From JBKBKC01 sp046294265 (lineage in GTDB: Bacteria; Pseudomonadota; Alphaproteobacteria; Rhodobacterales; Rhodobacteraceae): DNA of 51,001 bases. Position numbers and translations under genes: made by a program. The stretch is from positions 1 through 51,001 of the forward strand of contig JBKBKC010000020.1 in the NCBI GenBank assembly GCA_046294265.1, in the 5' to 3' direction. Of this stretch, positions 9,242 to 18,409 are shown one piece after another. A model generated the notes under the pieces. The model was given only the letters and a program-made list of their open reading frames with translations. It was not told the origin of the DNA and did not search any database. The number at the start of each line of letters is the position of its first letter. Within the stretch, counting starts at the first letter, position 1.

Positions 9242-10068
9242 CCCCGCCCCTCCAGATGCGCCCTCAGCGCCAGAAGGTCGGCCCAGGCATCGCGCTTGGC
9301 GATCGGGTTGCGCAAGAGATAGGCGGGATGCGCCATCGGCAGCACCGCGCGGTCCAGCGCCCGCGCCCAGATGCCCCGCGCCTTCAGGATGCCCTTTTGC
9401 CCAAGCAGCGCCTGCAATGGCGTGTTGCCCATCACCACCACCACCTCCGGCCTCGCCAGCGCGATATGCCGCGCCATGAAGGGCCGCAGCATCGCGATTT
9501 CCTCGGGCGAGGGGTCGCGGTTCGCGGGGGGGCGCCAGGGGCTGACATTGGTGATGTACAGCGCCGTCCCGGGGTCGGAGGCGCTGCGCGACAGCCCGAT
9601 CGCCGCGAACATCCGGTCCAGAAGCTGCCCCGCCCGGCCCACGAAGGGCCGCCCCTCCTGATCCTCCTCGCGCCCCGGCGCCTCGCCCAGCACCAGCACC
9701 CTCGCGCCCGGCAGGCCGTCGCCAAACACCAGCGACCGCGCGCCCTTTTTCAGCTCGCAATGGTCATAGCCGGCCAGCGCCGCGCGCAATTCCTCCAGCG
9801 TGGCCGCCCCCGCCGCGGCCGCCTCGGCCTCGGCCACCGGATCGGACGGGGCCAGGGCGACTGGGACCTGAACGGCACGGGGCGCGCGCGCCACAGCCGG
9901 GGCGGCCACCGCCGCCGCCGCCCGCCACGGCGCCTCATCCGCCAGCGCATAGGCATCCACCGGATCCTCGCCGATCACCTCCTCCACGCCCAGCTCGCGC
10001 TGCCAGTCCAGCGCCGCCAGCGCCGCCTGCCAGCCCGCCTGCGTGGTGATGTCGAAATCGATTCCCAT
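9238..10068 (-). CDS. uracil-DNA glycosylase, family 4-like
   Basis: This 276-residue protein removes uracil from DNA. After a variable, Ala-rich N-terminal extension of about 90 residues comes the SPUDG/family-4 core: VFGDGLP, GEAPGREEDQEGRPFVGRAG, the RPPANRDPS segment, VVVMGN and the HPAYLLR motif. Family 4 enzymes usually ligate an Fe–S cluster through four cysteines; here only one (HCELKKGA) is retained. The NVVKCRPP cysteine is W (NVSPWRPP) and the following one is L (MLRPFM). The start at 10068 gives MGIDFDITTQ. It is divergent from pyrB across a 117-nt gap, and its stop overlaps the lysE remnant start. Confidence 0.88.
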   Translation of the reverse strand: MGIDFDITTQAGWQAALAALDWQRELGVEEVIGEDPVDAYALADEAPWRAAAAVAAPAVARAPRAVQVPVALAPSDPVAEAEAAAAGAATLEELRAALAGYDHCELKKGARSLVFGDGLPGARVLVLGEAPGREEDQEGRPFVGRAGQLLDRMFAAIGLSRSASDPGTALYITNVSPWRPPANRDPSPEEIAMLRPFMARHIALARPEVVVVMGNTPLQALLGQKGILKARGIWARALDRAVLPMAHPAYLLRNPIAKRDAWADLLALRAHLEGRG

Positions 10069-10123
10069 GGTCCCCCCGCCTGCACCCGAGGCTAGGCCGC
10101 CGCCCCGACCCCGGCAAGCCGGG

Positions 10124-10152
10124 TTGCCCCGCCCCCCCGGCCTTTCTATAAC
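10124..10152 (+). promoter_or_regulatory. candidate sigma-70 promoter for pyrB
   Basis: TTGCCC at 10124–10129 and TATAAC at 10147–10152 are separated by 17 nt, a good housekeeping-promoter layout, 33 nt before the pyrB ATG. A short hairpin (CCCGGC-AA-GCCGGG, about 10110–10123) sits directly upstream of the −35. No attenuator-like leader fits the short space that remains. Assignment is by consensus and position only. Confidence 0.5.
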
Positions 10153-10185
10153 CACCCCATCGCTGCCCGAGGGGACCGCCGCCCG

Positions 10186-11148
10186 ATGACCTTCCGCGCC
10201 CGTCACCTCCTGGGGATCGAGCATCTGGCACCCGAGGAAATCCGCGCGATCCTCGATCTGTCCGACCGCTATGTGGACCTGAACCGCCGCACGGTGAAAC
10301 AGTCCGACGTGCTGGCGGGCATGACCCAGATCAACATGTTCTTCGAGGCCTCCACCCGGACGCAGGCCAGTTTCGAGCTGGCGGGAAAGCGGCTGGGGGC
10401 GGATGTGATGAACATGGCCGTCGCCCAGTCATCGGTGAAAAAGGGCGAGACGCTGATCGACACCGCCATGACGCTGAACGCCATGCACCCCGACCTCCTG
10501 GTGGTGCGGCACCCGGCCTCCGGTGCGGTGAACCTTCTGGCGCAAAAGGTGGATTGCGCGGTTCTCAATGCCGGCGACGGGCGGCATGAACACCCCACGC
10601 AGGCGCTGCTGGATGCGCTGACGATCCGCCGCGCAAAGGGCCGCGTCCAGCGCCTGACCGTGGCGATCTGCGGCGATGTGGCGCACAGCCGCGTGGCGCG
10701 GTCGAACCTGATCCTCTTGGGCAAGATGGAAAACCGCATCCGCTTGGTCGCCCCGCCCACGCTGATGCCCGCAGGCGTGGCGGAGTTCGGCTGCGAGGTG
10801 ACCGACAACATGCGCGAGGGGCTGCGCGACGCCGACGTGGTGATGATGTTGCGGCTGCAAAAGGAACGGATGGACGGCGGCTTCATCCCCTCCCTGCGCG
10901 AATACTACCACCGTTACGGGCTGGATGCCGAGAAACTGGCCATGGCCAAACCCGACGCCATCGTGATGCACCCGGGGCCGATGAACCGGGGGGTCGAGAT
11001 CGACGGCACGCTGGCCGACGACATCAACCGCAGCGTGATCCAGGAACAGGTGGAAATGGGCGTGGCCGTCCGCATGGCCTGCATGGACCTTCTGGCGCGC
11101 AACCTGCGCGCCGAACGTGGGCGCCGTGCGGTGGGGGTACTCGCATGA
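10186..11148 (+). CDS. pyrB: aspartate carbamoyltransferase catalytic chain
   Basis: PyrB condenses carbamoyl phosphate and aspartate in UMP synthesis. The 320-residue length is normal. Motifs visible are the carbamoyl-phosphate loop FEASTRTQASFELAGKRLGA, the SVKKGET loop, the HPASGAV region, the HPTQALLDALT motif and the C-terminal MHPGPMNRGVE. The start at 10186 has a candidate promoter just upstream. It leads a tightly packed operon: the next gene overlaps by 4 nt, and a pyrC-like gene follows. No pyrI regulatory chain is present, consistent with the class that pairs PyrB with a dihydroorotase homologue. Confidence 0.97.
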   Translation: MTFRARHLLGIEHLAPEEIRAILDLSDRYVDLNRRTVKQSDVLAGMTQINMFFEASTRTQASFELAGKRLGADVMNMAVAQSSVKKGETLIDTAMTLNAMHPDLLVVRHPASGAVNLLAQKVDCAVLNAGDGRHEHPTQALLDALTIRRAKGRVQRLTVAICGDVAHSRVARSNLILLGKMENRIRLVAPPTLMPAGVAEFGCEVTDNMREGLRDADVVMMLRLQKERMDGGFIPSLREYYHRYGLDAEKLAMAKPDAIVMHPGPMNRGVEIDGTLADDINRSVIQEQVEMGVAVRMACMDLLARNLRAERGRRAVGVLA

Positions 11149-11693
11149 CCCCCCGCATCGACATCCCCGCACATGAGGCGCCCACCCTGCGCCTCTTCAC
11201 CCTCGCCCTGCCGCGCGAGGATATCCGCCGCATGGCCGCGCATCACGACCGGGCAGGGTGGCTCGCGTCCATGCTGGGCGTGCCCACGCTCGACCCCGCA
11301 CAGGTGGAAACCTTCGACCTTGCCGACCTCGGCGCCCTGGGCATCGCGGGCTATCTGGCCGAGGCGCACGGCATCCCCGAGGCGCTGCTCGCCCCCGACC
11401 TCGCGCGCCTCGGCGCCCTCACCGGCCCGGTGCTGATCCTGCGCTCGGCGGCCTTCGGCGGGCGGGCCGCGCGGCTTGACCCTCGCGCCGTCCTTTCCCT
11501 CGTGGCCACTTACCCCGAGGACGCCCCGCCCCTCGCCCGCTTTGACGCCCTGCCGTCCGAGGGCGCAAAGGGCACCGTCACCGCCCCCGACCGCCCGCCG
11601 CGATCGGCAGCCGCGACCGGCGGGATGGTGGCCACCATCGCCCTTCTGGTGATGTTCGCGCTCACCGCCCTCGTCATCTGGATCGGGGGCTAG
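11145..11693 (+). CDS. hypothetical protein with C-terminal membrane anchor
   Basis: The 182-residue protein overlaps pyrB (ATGA) and ends 3 nt before the pyrC-like gene, so it is part of the pyrimidine operon. The soluble N-terminal 140 residues are acidic and leucine-rich with no motif I recognise. A Ser/Pro/Arg-rich linker leads to one hydrophobic helix at the very C-terminus (MVATIALLVMFALTALVIWI), a tail-anchor layout. Conserved placement between pyrB and pyrC suggests a co-inherited role, but function is unknown. Confidence 0.75.
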   Translation: MTPRIDIPAHEAPTLRLFTLALPREDIRRMAAHHDRAGWLASMLGVPTLDPAQVETFDLADLGALGIAGYLAEAHGIPEALLAPDLARLGALTGPVLILRSAAFGGRAARLDPRAVLSLVATYPEDAPPLARFDALPSEGAKGTVTAPDRPPRSAAATGGMVATIALLVMFALTALVIWIGG

Positions 11694-11696
11694 CGC

Positions 11697-12974
11697 ATGA
11701 CCACCCTCCACATCGACAATGCCCGCCTGATCGACCCCGAGGCCGGCACCGACGACCCCGGCAGCCTGACCATCGAGGCCGGGCTCATCGCCGCCCGCGA
11801 CCAAAGCCCGCCCAAGGGCGCGCGGATCATCGACGCGGGGGGCCTCTGCCTTGCCCCGGGCCTGATCGACTGGGGCGTGAAGATCGGCGAACCGGGTGAG
11901 CGGCACCGCGAATCCTTCCGCTCGGCGGGCCTTGCGGCGGCCGCAGGCGGCGTGACCACCATCATCGCCCGCCCCGACACCGCCCCCGCCATCGACACGC
12001 CCGAAACGCTGGAATTCGTCACCCGCCGCGCCACCGCCGCCAGCCCCGTCCGCATCCGCCACATGGCCGCCCTCACCAAGGGCCGCGCGGGGCGCGAGAT
12101 GACCGAGATCGGCTTTTTGCTGGACGCAGGCGCCGTGGCCTTTACGGATGTGTTCCACGTCACCGAGGATACCCGCGTCCTGGCCCGCGCCATGACCTAT
12201 GCGCGCTCGCTGGGCGCACTCGTGGTGGGCCACCCGCAGGACCCGGGCCTCAGCCGGGGGGCCGCCGCCACCAGCGGCAAGTTTGCGTCGCTCCGCGGCC
12301 TTCCCGCCGTGCATCCCATGGCCGAGGCCATCGCACTCGACCGCGACCTGGGGCTGGTCGAGATGACAGGCGCGCGCTACCACGCCGACCAGATCACCAC
12401 CGCCCGCGCGCTGCCCGCGCTTGCCCGCGCCCGCGCGGCGGGACTGGACGTGACGGCGGGCGTGTCGGTTCACCACCTCACGCTCAACGAATTCGATGTG
12501 GGCGATTACCGCACCTTCTTTCGCCTCACCCCGCCCTTGCGCGCCGAAACCGACCGGCTGGCCATGGTGCAGGCGGTGGCCGATGGCACGATCGACGTGA
12601 TCTGCTCCATGCACACCCCCGCCGACGAAGAGGAAAAGCGCCTGCCGTTCGAGGAGGCATCTTCCGGTGCCGTCGGCCTGCAAACGCTCCTGCCCGCCGC
12701 GCTGCGCCTCTACCATGCGGGCGCGGTCACGCTGCCGGGCCTCCTCGCGGCGCTGTCGCTGAACCCCGCGCGCCGCCTTGGGCTGCCCGGCGGGCGGTTG
12801 ACCACGGGTGCCCCCGCCGACCTCGTGCTCTTCGACCCCGATGCGCCCTTCGTGCTGGACCGCTTCACGCTGTTGTCGAAGTCGCGCAACACCCCCTTTG
12901 ACGGCGCGCGGATGGAGGGGCGCGTGCGCCTCACCCTCGTCGGCGGTGTCCCGGTGTTCGAGGGGGCGGCCTGA
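11697..12974 (+). CDS. dihydroorotase-like protein, probable non-catalytic PyrC'
   Basis: The 425-residue protein has the overall type-I dihydroorotase sequence, with N-terminal LIDPEAG, central VGHPQDP and VSVHHLTLNE, and a C-terminal GLPGGRLTTGAPADLVLFD segment. The zinc-binding DxHxH motif is replaced by D58-W-G-V-K62. The late TDHAPH catalytic Asp region reads SMHTPAD. Loss of two essential sites makes hydrolysis unlikely. In Pseudomonas-type systems an inactive PyrC' is a structural partner of PyrB dodecamers; I infer that role here because the gene lies in the pyrB operon. A true dihydroorotase should then be encoded elsewhere. It overlaps plsY by one base (TGATG). Confidence 0.85.
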   Translation: MTTLHIDNARLIDPEAGTDDPGSLTIEAGLIAARDQSPPKGARIIDAGGLCLAPGLIDWGVKIGEPGERHRESFRSAGLAAAAGGVTTIIARPDTAPAIDTPETLEFVTRRATAASPVRIRHMAALTKGRAGREMTEIGFLLDAGAVAFTDVFHVTEDTRVLARAMTYARSLGALVVGHPQDPGLSRGAAATSGKFASLRGLPAVHPMAEAIALDRDLGLVEMTGARYHADQITTARALPALARARAAGLDVTAGVSVHHLTLNEFDVGDYRTFFRLTPPLRAETDRLAMVQAVADGTIDVICSMHTPADEEEKRLPFEEASSGAVGLQTLLPAALRLYHAGAVTLPGLLAALSLNPARRLGLPGGRLTTGAPADLVLFDPDAPFVLDRFTLLSKSRNTPFDGARMEGRVRLTLVGGVPVFEGAA

Positions 12975-13582
12975 TGCCCGACGTCACCTCGCCCCCGATG
13001 CTCCTCGCCCTGACGGCCATCCTTGCCTACCTCCTAGGGTCCATCCCCTTTGGCATGGTCATCACCCGCGCGCTGGGCCTTGGCGACCTGCGCAAGGTGG
13101 GGTCGGGCAATATCGGGGCCACGAATGTGCTGCGCACGGGGAACAGGGGGGCTGCGGCAGCCACCCTGATCCTCGACGCCGCCAAGGGTGGCGTGGCGGT
13201 GCTGGTGGCCCGCGCCATGGTGGGGCCGGATGCGGCGCAACTGGCGGGGCTTGCGGCCTTTGTCGGGCACCTTTTCCCGGTATGGCTGCGGTTTCAGGGC
13301 GGCAAGGGGGTGGCGACCTTTCTGGGCACGCTTCTGGCGCTGGCCTGGCCCGTGGGCCTTGCCGCCTGCGCCTCGTGGCTCGCGGGGGCGGCCCTCACCC
13401 GCATCTCGTCCGTCGCCGCCCTGATCGCCACCGCCGCCGCCCCGCTCTGGATGCTGCTGCTGGGCCAGCCGCAGATGGCGGCCCTGGCCGTATTGATGGC
13501 CGCACTCGTCTGGTGGCGCCACGCCCCCAACATCGCCCGCCTGCGCGCGGGCACCGAACCCAAGATCGGGAAAAAGGCATGA
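12974..13582 (+). CDS. plsY: acyl-phosphate:glycerol-3-phosphate acyltransferase PlsY
   Basis: PlsY transfers the acyl group of acyl-phosphate to glycerol 3-phosphate at the inner membrane, the first committed step of phospholipid synthesis. The 202-residue, Ala/Leu-rich protein has about five TM segments and the family motifs GSIPFGMV, KVGSGNIGATNVLR (phosphate-binding), GHLFPVWLRFQGGKGVAT and a C-terminal RHAPNIARLRAGTEPKIG. The TGATG junction with the pyrC-like gene and the ATGA junction with the next gene place it inside the pyr operon. Confidence 0.95.
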   Translation: MPDVTSPPMLLALTAILAYLLGSIPFGMVITRALGLGDLRKVGSGNIGATNVLRTGNRGAAAATLILDAAKGGVAVLVARAMVGPDAAQLAGLAAFVGHLFPVWLRFQGGKGVATFLGTLLALAWPVGLAACASWLAGAALTRISSVAALIATAAAPLWMLLLGQPQMAALAVLMAALVWWRHAPNIARLRAGTEPKIGKKA

Positions 13583-14076
13583 TCCGTATCGCCCTGCTTG
13601 CCCTGCTGGCCGCCACTTCCCTGCAGGCCGAACCGATGGCCCGCGCGACCGAGGCCGCAGAGGCTGCCTGCCGCGCCGAAGGCGGCACCCTGGAACTGGC
13701 CGAAGGGGCGGCCGTCGCGGTTGACCTCACCGGGGACGGCAGCGCCGACGATGCGCTGGTCTGGGAATACGGCGCCTTCTGCGCCCCCGATCTGGGCTTT
13801 CGTGGCGGCAGCGGCGGGGGGATGCTGCATGTCGCCGTGGGCGATGCGGTGGGCAGTTTCATGGCCGAGGCCTGGACGCTGATCGACGTGCCCTTCACCT
13901 ATGAGGACGATGAGGGGGGCGAGATGCCGCCGCCCGTCCGTGTCCTCATGCTCGCGCGCCACGGCTCGGCCTGCGATGGGTTCGGCGCATCGCCCTGCGT
14001 GGAGGCGGTGGTCTGGGACGCGGGCGAACGCCTGTTCCGCACCGTCGCCGCACCGCCGGAGCCCGACGAGGACTAG
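13579..14076 (+). CDS. hypothetical secreted protein
   Basis: The 165-residue protein starts by ATGA overlap with plsY. It has a short signal peptide (MIRIALLALLAATSLQA|EP), then an acidic globular domain with a DLTGDGSADDALVWEYG stretch that resembles a calcium-binding or VCBS-like loop, and three cysteines suitable for periplasmic disulfides. The tail is acidic (PEPDED). No catalytic motif is recognised. It ends the operon; its TAG overlaps a TAG on the opposite strand. Confidence 0.72.
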   Translation: MIRIALLALLAATSLQAEPMARATEAAEAACRAEGGTLELAEGAAVAVDLTGDGSADDALVWEYGAFCAPDLGFRGGSGGGMLHVAVGDAVGSFMAEAWTLIDVPFTYEDDEGGEMPPPVRVLMLARHGSACDGFGASPCVEAVVWDAGERLFRTVAAPPEPDED

Positions 14077-14081
14077 GGCTT

Positions 14082-14095
14082 GGCAAACGTTTGCC
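14082..14095. promoter_or_regulatory. 14-bp perfect palindrome, LacI/GalR-operator-like
   Basis: GGCAAACGTTTGCC is a perfect palindrome with the central AAACGTTT typical of LacI/GalR-family operators. It lies 5 nt after the hypothetical gene at 13579–14076 and at the 3' side of the decayed transporter. No LacI-family gene is in the window. It may be the relic of a regulated gene, or chance. Confidence 0.35.
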
Positions 14096-14129
14096 GGGAC
14101 GGCAGCAGGCTCGTTGCTGTGACCGGCCC

Positions 14130-14740
14130 AGGTCTGCGAGGCGCTGACATTCGTAAGCGGCAGCGGCGCCATCGGAACGAGCGCCGGATCACCAGATCCT
14201 CGTTCCTGGACTCCGGCTCGACAAGATACATGCCGATGATGATGATCCCGAAAGCAACCGAGGCGAATCCCGACAACGCCTCATTCAGAAGCAGCATCCC
14301 CCAAACAACGCCGGCGATGGTCCTGGAGTAGGCGATCTGGCTGTAGAAAACCGCCCGGCGGTCGCAATCAGCTGGAAGGCAAGCAGCAGCGACGTCGCGC
14401 CCGCGATTCCCATGAACGGGACCAGGAGTTCCAGCCGCCCGATCTCGGGTCCAGGGGGCATGAGGCTTTCGTTCCAGTAGGCGACGGGAAACAGCAATGC
14501 GGCCGAAATTCCCATCATCAGACCGACGGACGCGAAGATGTCGATGTGAAGCGGCCGCTTCCCGGACAGGACAAGCGACGCAATCGCATAAAGAACTGGC
14601 AGAAGGATCGCGAGCAGCGGCCAGAACACTCCCCCCCCGTGCCGACATCCAACTTGGTCGCAAGGACCAATCCAACACCGAGCAACCCGACAAGCAGCCC
14701 CAGGAGGCGCCGTGTGTTGCCGGCGATGCGTGAGCAGCGA
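14130..14740 (-). pseudogene. decayed DMT (EamA)-family transporter
   Basis: Three frames each carry part of a DMT-superfamily membrane protein, read from high to low coordinate. First comes RRLLGLLVGLLGVGLVL (about 14650–14715). Then, across an 8-nt C-tract at about 14631–14638, comes VFWPLLAILLPVLYAI through FMGIAGATSLLLAFQ. Near 14360 it shifts again to FYSQIAYSRTIAGVVWGMLL and ASVAFGIIIIGMYLV, with an acidic tail. At least two frameshifts and no recognisable start make it a pseudogene. The N-terminal third is not identifiable. Confidence 0.75.
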
Positions 14741-15047
14741 TCATCGTCGCTGCGGCCGGCGCAACATCGCGTCCTACGGTCGAACGCTGTCAGCAAGTGC
14801 GAGGTGGGGGCGAGGGTCGCCGCAGGTCCGGCACAGACAAACGGTTTGGCGTGCCGTCTCCATCGCACAGATCGCGTTGCAGGGCGGCTTCAGCGCCAAC
14901 ACCGTGGTCGGGCCCATCAGCATGCGTGCCGTCATCCGCGCCTCGACGGTCCATCGGCCGGGCGCATCCGCAAGGGGCACATCCTCGGGCTATCCGATCA
15001 TCAGATCCGATCAGCCTCATAATCTCCGCAATCTGTCTCCCGGCCCA
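14741..15047. other. unassigned region
   Basis: No convincing gene is seen. Short open stretches on the minus strand may be the eroded N-terminus of the DMT transporter, but no family pattern holds. The region separates the pyr operon side from the catabolic island and is downstream of the lipoyl-less E2 gene. Confidence 0.4.
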
Positions 15048-15932
15048 TCAGATAAGCAACCGGCGAGGGTCGGCGATCAGCGCGGCATGGCGCACGAGGA
15101 ACCGCGCGGCGTCGGCGCCGTTGATGACCCGGTGATCGTAGGACAGGTCGAGCGGCACCATCGGCACCGGCGCCCAACCCTCCCCGTTCCAGAGCGGAAC
15201 GACCTCGGTCCGGGTCAGCCCAAGGATCGCCACCTCGGGCGGGTTCACGATGGGCGTGAAGCCGATGCCACCGATGCCGCCAAGGTTCGAGATCGTCATG
15301 GACGCGCCGCCCATCTCTTCGGCCCGGACCTTGCGCCTCTGCGCCCGGCCGGCAAGGTCGGCAATCTCGTCGGCGATCTGCCAAAGCCCCTTTCTGTCGA
15401 CGTTGCGCACGACCGGCACCATCAGGCCCTGCGGGGTATCAACAGCGATGCCGACATGCACATAGTGCTTGCGCACCAGTCGCTCGCCGGTGGCATCGAG
15501 TGAACTGTTGAACCGGGGAAATTCTGTCAGGCACTGGGCCAGCGCCTTGACGTGGAAGGCAAGCGCCGTCAGCCGGAGGCCACGGGCCGCAGCCTCAGCC
15601 TTCACCTCGGCGCGAAACGCCTCGACTGCGCGCATGTCGGCGCGGTCGTGGTGGGTGACCTGAGGGATCAGCAGGTTGGCGGCAGCGAGGTTTGCCGCCG
15701 CCACCATCGCCATGCGCGGCAGCGGCTCCACCGTTACGGGGCCGTAAGCCGCATGATCGACTTCCCAATACCGCGAAGCGGGCGGCGCAGGCGTCGGGGC
15801 ACCGCCGCCCAGATGCCGGTCGACATCCTCGCGCGCCAGCGTTTCGCGGCCGGTCGTCCGTGCCACGGCGGCAAGGTCAACGCCCTTTTCCGCAGCGTAA
15901 CTGCGGACCGAGGGGGCTGCGATATGGCTCAT
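15048..15932 (-). CDS. 2-oxo acid dehydrogenase E2 acyltransferase lacking a lipoyl domain
   Basis: This 294-residue protein has a peripheral-subunit-binding domain at residues about 6–42 (APSVRSYAAEKGVDLAAV…) and a complete-looking catalytic domain with HHDRADM, TISNLGGIGG and the active-site DHRVINGADAARFL (HxxxDG-type; here H-R-V-I-N-G, with the usual D replaced by N). E2 normally begins with one or more lipoyl domains; none is present. The missing lipoyl domain is on the protein encoded at 17387–18409, whose own catalytic core has lost the His motif. The two may form a split E2. The start at 15932 lies 7 nt after the aldehyde dehydrogenase stop. It is the last gene of the operon. Confidence 0.85.
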   Translation of the reverse strand: MSHIAAPSVRSYAAEKGVDLAAVARTTGRETLAREDVDRHLGGGAPTPAPPASRYWEVDHAAYGPVTVEPLPRMAMVAAANLAAANLLIPQVTHHDRADMRAVEAFRAEVKAEAAARGLRLTALAFHVKALAQCLTEFPRFNSSLDATGERLVRKHYVHVGIAVDTPQGLMVPVVRNVDRKGLWQIADEIADLAGRAQRRKVRAEEMGGASMTISNLGGIGGIGFTPIVNPPEVAILGLTRTEVVPLWNGEGWAPVPMVPLDLSYDHRVINGADAARFLVRHAALIADPRRLLI

Positions 15933-15939
15933 GTCCGCT

Positions 15940-17370
<1,431 letters not shown>

Positions 17371-17386
17371 GGTCTTCTCCACAAGA

Positions 17387-18409
17387 TCAGAGCAGGTGGC
17401 GCCGGGGGTCGGCGAGGCGCGCCGCGAACTCGGTGATCAGGGTGATGGCTGTGCCCTCATCCATCTGCGTCTCAGCGAAATCGAGCGTCAGGATCAGCCG
17501 GTCGCCCTCTGCCGCCACCGTCAGCAGCGGGTCGGCCTTCGCGCCGCCGCGCATCCCGGTGATCACGCTTCCGGTCAGATCGCGCAGGGTGAGGGCAACC
17601 GCCCCCACCTCCTCCGCCTCCCGCTTGGCAGACAGCGGCCCAAGGTCGGGATCGACGATCCGCTGGGGCGGGCCACCCGGCGGCAGAAGGGCCACGATCA
17701 GCGTGCCACTTTCCGCGGTGGCAAAACGCAAGGCTGCCGCCGCGAATGCCGCGAACAACCGCCCGCGCGCCAGCGTCACCCCCTCGGTCACGGCCCATGC
17801 GAGGAAATCTTCGCTCGGGGTGCGCGGCACCGATGCGGTGATTTGCGCCATGGTCGCCGTGGCTGTGGCAGCGGTCTGCCGCGCGGAGGAGAAATTGCGC
17901 AGCACCTCCACATCCGCCGCGTGAAAGGGCTGCCGATACCCGGCCTCAACCAGCCGCGCGAGGTCGAGCCCCTGTTCCGCGGCCAGCCGCCGCGCCTTTG
18001 GCGAGGCAAGCAGCCTGACGTTCGGGGCCGGTGCGGCCAGTTTTTCCGCCGCGGGTGCGGCTGCGGGGGGTGGGGCTGCGTCCGGCACCTGGGCGGTAGG
18101 TTTTTCGGCCGGTTTGGGCTCGGCGGCGTCCGCAACGGGCGCGGCAACCGGCTTGGTTCCGCTGCCTGCCGCGCTGTCCGAGATCAGCGCGATCACCTTG
18201 CCCACAGGGACGTCCTGCCCCGCCTCATAGCGCACATCCGTCAGATATCCGTCGGCCTGCGCCTCGACCTCCATCGTCGCCTTGTCGGTCTCGACCTCCA
18301 TCAACGGCTCGCCGGCCTTCACGGCATCGCCGGGCGCCTTGATCCACGCCACGATCAACCCGGTTTCCTGCGCCATGCCCAAGGCCGGCATGATCACCTC
18401 ATGCGCCAT
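17387..18409 (-). CDS. lipoyl-carrying E2-like protein with degenerate acyltransferase core
   Basis: Residues 1–78 form a lipoyl domain (target lysine K43 in VETDKATMEVEA). An Ala/Pro-rich linker follows (about 82–126), then a peripheral-subunit-binding domain (LLASPKARRLAAEQGLDL) and a C-terminal domain of about 140 residues that aligns with the end of E2 catalytic cores. In place of DHRxxDG it reads DFAETQMDEGTAI, so the active-site His is missing. It ends with the familiar LADPRRHLL. I infer that it supplies the swinging lipoyl arm and E1/E3 docking while the E2 at 15048–15932 does catalysis. It overlaps the E1beta stop by 11 nt. Confidence 0.85.
   Translation of the reverse strand: MAHEVIMPALGMAQETGLIVAWIKAPGDAVKAGEPLMEVETDKATMEVEAQADGYLTDVRYEAGQDVPVGKVIALISDSAAGSGTKPVAAPVADAAEPKPAEKPTAQVPDAAPPPAAAPAAEKLAAPAPNVRLLASPKARRLAAEQGLDLARLVEAGYRQPFHAADVEVLRNFSSARQTAATATATMAQITASVPRTPSEDFLAWAVTEGVTLARGRLFAAFAAAALRFATAESGTLIVALLPPGGPPQRIVDPDLGPLSAKREAEEVGAVALTLRDLTGSVITGMRGGAKADPLLTVAAEGDRLILTLDFAETQMDEGTAITLITEFAARLADPRRHLL

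Noticed and set aside
10914..12716. 600-codon open frame on minus strand across pyrB, the hypothetical and the pyrC-like gene
   Set aside because: Crosses three supported genes and contains no family motif.
14741..15047. Small Cys-rich open frame at 14774–14980 (minus) as a zinc-finger protein
   Set aside because: Pattern is irregular, no ribosome site, and the region is next to a decaying gene; chance is likelier.
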